Below are positions 38,544 to 40,177 of a DNA stretch of 40,177 nt, piece after piece (position 1 is the stretch's first letter; each line of letters starts with the position of its first letter). The stretch is from an uncultured Lachnoclostridium sp. (GTDB taxonomy: Bacteria > Bacillota > Clostridia > Lachnospirales > Lachnospiraceae): positions 1 to 40,177 of the forward strand of contig CALWDO010000027.1 of assembly GCA_944376715.1 (NCBI GenBank), given 5' to 3'. Under the pieces are notes generated by a model. It was given only the letters and a program-made list of their open reading frames with translations, made no database searches and was not told the origin of the DNA. A program made the translations under genes and the position numbers.

Positions 38544-38835
38544 ATGGCTATCTCTTATAGCTGAATATTTTTGCCAGGTCGGGTGAAGTGCGCTCACCCT
38601 CTGGCTGTCCTGTTAAGTATATTATAACCAAACATACTTAATTAAAATGTCAAATAAGATAGGAACCGGCTCCTGCGCCAACAGGAACCGGTCCGGCATC
38701 ATCCGAAGGATGTATGCATACTTACCAATTCATAGTATACATCCTTCGGTGACAGGTGGCAAGAGACCATCTGTTATTTTTGTACTCAAAAATCAATTTG
38801 CGCCGGCGCAAAATGCACAAAAGGAGGATGATACT
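38544..38835. other. Inverted-repeat cluster upstream of the integrase
   Basis: No gene seen. Elements in order: a GGGTGA / TCACCC hairpin at about 38581-38599; TTAAGTAT / ATACTTAA (38613-38620, 38634-38641); CCGGCTCCTG / CAGGAACCGG (38666-38675, 38682-38691, one mismatch), which also makes a direct repeat of AGGAACCGG; a perfect 13-bp repeat CCGAAGGATGTAT (38703-38715) with its complement at 38737-38749; and the palindrome at 38798-38811. They may be integrase/excisionase arm sites and control sites. Confidence 0.55.
38798..38811. repeat. Palindrome TTGCGCCGGCGCAA, copy before the integrase
   Basis: Identical to copies at 9210-9223 and 25625-25638; here it extends to 16 bp with one further T/A pair. 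It lies 24 bases before the integrase ATG, beside its ribosome site. Confidence 0.7.
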
Positions 38836-40038
38836 ATGAGAGGAAGTATCCAGTTCAAAGAATCTACCGGAAAATATTACCCGGTAATCTATGACAATGT
38901 AAGTAAAAAGCACAAGTGGGGAACCGGCCACAGAAGCCCCAGAGAAGCCGAGAGGGAGCTCCGGAGCCTTCTGCACAAATATGATAGCCAGGCAATCTCT
39001 TTCGGCCGGAAGGACACGTTCTCGGCGGTATATGAAGAGTTTGACCAGCTGGTGATTCCAGAGCGTTACCGGTCTGAAGGGCAGCGCCGAACGATCCGAG
39101 GGAACTTCCAGAAGCACATCCTTCCAGTGTTTGGTTCTGTCCGGGTAGACCGGATCCAGCAGCGGGATGTGCAGCGTCTTCTGCATGAAATACGGGTGGA
39201 CAAAAGTGTTCAGGAAGACGGAGAAACCAAACGGATAAAGGTTCCGGCATCCCCTGCCACCAAGCATAAGATCCTGCAGGGCTTGAATGCATTCTTTGAA
39301 ACCTGTATCAGTTGGGGCATGATCGGGCGCGGGGAGAATCCCTGTAAAGGCATAGAACTGCAGTCAGCTCCTATAACTGTCCCTGAAGTATGGAGCGAAG
39401 AAGAACTGGCTTTCTTCCTTCAGGCGTCGGCCGTTCGGGATAGTATGTATTACCTGGCGCTCCTGATCATGGCCACCACCGGATTATCCCGATCGGAGGC
39501 CTGCGGCTTAAAATGGTCCCTCTGGCACGATACATATTTTGTTCTGGATCAAGGTGTGGATGCATATGGGAATGTTACAGACATGAAGACTATTTTCAGG
39601 AAGCGTCGTGCGGAGCTGATGCCATATGTTGCAGAGCAGGTTCAACTCCAGCGGAACCGCCAGCAGATGATTGCTCGGGCGATCCTGGAAGCGGATCAGA
39701 ATCCGCAATATGTTTTGACCGATGATATGAACCGGCCCCTGAAGGCAGACGCCATATCAAAAAATTTTAAAAAGCTCTGCCGGCATCTGAATAAAGAAGG
39801 AGCGGATCTTCCAGACATACCGCTGAAGAACCTGCGGCACACTTTTGCATCCTTTATGATCTATGATGATGTGAACATCCGGATCGTAGCGGATGCCCTT
39901 GGACACTCTCGGACAAGTACCACGCAAAATTATTATCAGGGAATGGCAAAGAAATCTATGCATCGAAGCGAAGTTTTAAACATCGGAAACCGACTGTTTC
40001 GCGATCCGTTAGAAAAGCCGTTAGAAAGGGTACAATAG
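38836..40038 (+). CDS. int: Tyrosine integrase
   Basis: The ATG at 38836 is preferred for its AAAGGAGG eight bases upstream. The product has 400 residues. Residues 1-60 are an AP2-like arm-binding domain (GSIQFKESTGKYYPVIYDNV). Residues 62-160 are the SAM-like core-binding part (FSAVYEEFDQLVIPERYR). The catalytic domain carries Arg219 (TGLSRSEACGLKW), Arg334-His335 (LRHTFAS), His357 (LGHSRTSTTQNYY) and the nucleophile Tyr366. The position usually occupied by His in HxxR is Lys331 (KNLR). It would catalyse site-specific insertion at the adjacent tRNA-Gly and, with an excisionase, removal. Confidence 0.93.
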   Translation: MRGSIQFKESTGKYYPVIYDNVSKKHKWGTGHRSPREAERELRSLLHKYDSQAISFGRKDTFSAVYEEFDQLVIPERYRSEGQRRTIRGNFQKHILPVFGSVRVDRIQQRDVQRLLHEIRVDKSVQEDGETKRIKVPASPATKHKILQGLNAFFETCISWGMIGRGENPCKGIELQSAPITVPEVWSEEELAFFLQASAVRDSMYYLALLIMATTGLSRSEACGLKWSLWHDTYFVLDQGVDAYGNVTDMKTIFRKRRAELMPYVAEQVQLQRNRQQMIARAILEADQNPQYVLTDDMNRPLKADAISKNFKKLCRHLNKEGADLPDIPLKNLRHTFASFMIYDDVNIRIVADALGHSRTSTTQNYYQGMAKKSMHRSEVLNIGNRLFRDPLEKPLERVQ

Positions 40039-40047
40039 TGGGTACAG

Positions 40048-40085
40048 AAAAGGGTTCCCGGAATACCGGAAACCCTTTATTTTAC
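40048..40085. terminator. Bidirectional terminator between integrase and tRNA-Gly
   Basis: AAAGGGTT and CCGG pair with CCGG and AACCCTTT around AATA (one C/A mismatch). T-rich flanks (TTATTTT on plus, TTTTC on minus) allow it to stop both the integrase and the tRNA transcript. Confidence 0.75.
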
Positions 40086-40100
40086 GCCACTTCTGGCTTA

Positions 40101-40172
40101 AGCACGAGACGGGATTCGAACCCGCGACCCTCGCCTTGGCAAGGCGATACTCCACCACTGAGCCACTCGTGC
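40101..40172 (-). tRNA. tRNA-Gly(GCC), probable attachment site
   Basis: On the minus strand 72 bases fold as a standard tRNA: acceptor GCACGAG / CTCGTGC with T at the discriminator position, a D arm with GCTC ... and AGTGG, an anticodon stem CGCCT / AGGCG around TGCCA with GCC at 40140-40138, and a T arm CGGG TTCGAAT CCCG. No CCA is encoded. Its 3' half faces the integrase stop 60 bases away, as in phages that recombine into the 3' end of a tRNA gene. The core sequence is probably within the T arm and acceptor (about 40101-40125). Confidence 0.93.
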
Positions 40173-40177
40173 ATATA

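Noticed and set aside
38647-38835. N-terminal extension of the integrase frame
   Set aside because: The extension reads through the inverted-repeat cluster and has no ribosome site; the ATG at 38836 has AAAGGAGG at ideal spacing.
1-40177. CRISPR array, insertion sequence or rRNA
   Set aside because: No regularly spaced direct repeats, no transposase and no rRNA segment were seen; the four repeated boxes at 22177-23033 are unevenly spaced and tied to gene starts.

Overview
The window is most of a temperate-phage genome (a prophage) in a low-to-mid GC Firmicute, most likely a gut Clostridia of the Lachnospiraceae type. That placement is inferred from AGGAGG-type ribosome sites, the PcfJ-family gene, the sigma-like late regulator and the gene style; no host marker other than one tRNA is present. 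The right end is an integrase (38836-40038) that runs, across a terminator, towards the 3' end of a tRNA-Gly(GCC) gene (40101-40172). This is the usual picture of integration into a tRNA 3' end. The left end is not reached: the window opens inside a tail-fibre gene, so the lysis genes and the other attachment site lie to the left.

Late region (1-20354, all minus strand, read right to left): a lambda-type head module (small terminase, GpA large terminase, W-like joiner, GpB portal, ClpP-type protease plus scaffold, D decoration, E capsid, FI/FII/Z-like proteins) joined to a P2-type contractile tail (sheath, tube, chaperone with a -1 frameshift site, tape measure, X, D, V, U, W, J, I, fibre). 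A sigma-like regulator at 20744-21343 sits just upstream and probably drives these late genes.

Accessory and early region (21413-33537, minus strand): small unknown proteins separated by a repeated 20-bp ribosome-site box; an HNH/DUF551 fusion; an HNH-like gene overlapping a helix-turn-helix gene; and a block that looks more like a plasmid or conjugative element than a phage (PcfJ-like, DUF7666-like, PcfK-like, RNase H-like and HUH Rep-like proteins, then a lytic transglycosylase and small membrane proteins). Between 32585 and 32981 lies a structured non-coding stretch with two tRNA-shaped elements whose anticodon arms look abnormal.

Switch and right arm (33311-40038): an AlpA-like protein, small unknown genes, a plus-strand DUF4145 gene with its own promoter, and a classic divergent switch. 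The switch has a Cro-like gene to the left, and to the right a CI-like repressor with an ImmA/IrrE-like partner. The left promoter's spacer is filled by a perfect palindromic operator. After the repressor operon come a G9-tract-led small gene, a HIRAN-like protein, a hicAB toxin-antitoxin pair with its own promoter and operators, a probable type I toxin (35 aa), a cluster of inverted repeats, and the integrase.

Two genes appear to be split by single-base frameshifts (head protease/scaffold; an accessory gene at 23028-23712). Several genes too short for routine ORF finding were recovered by eye (32465-32584, 22723-22860, 22850-23008, 32982-33161, 35414-35587, 38436-38543).
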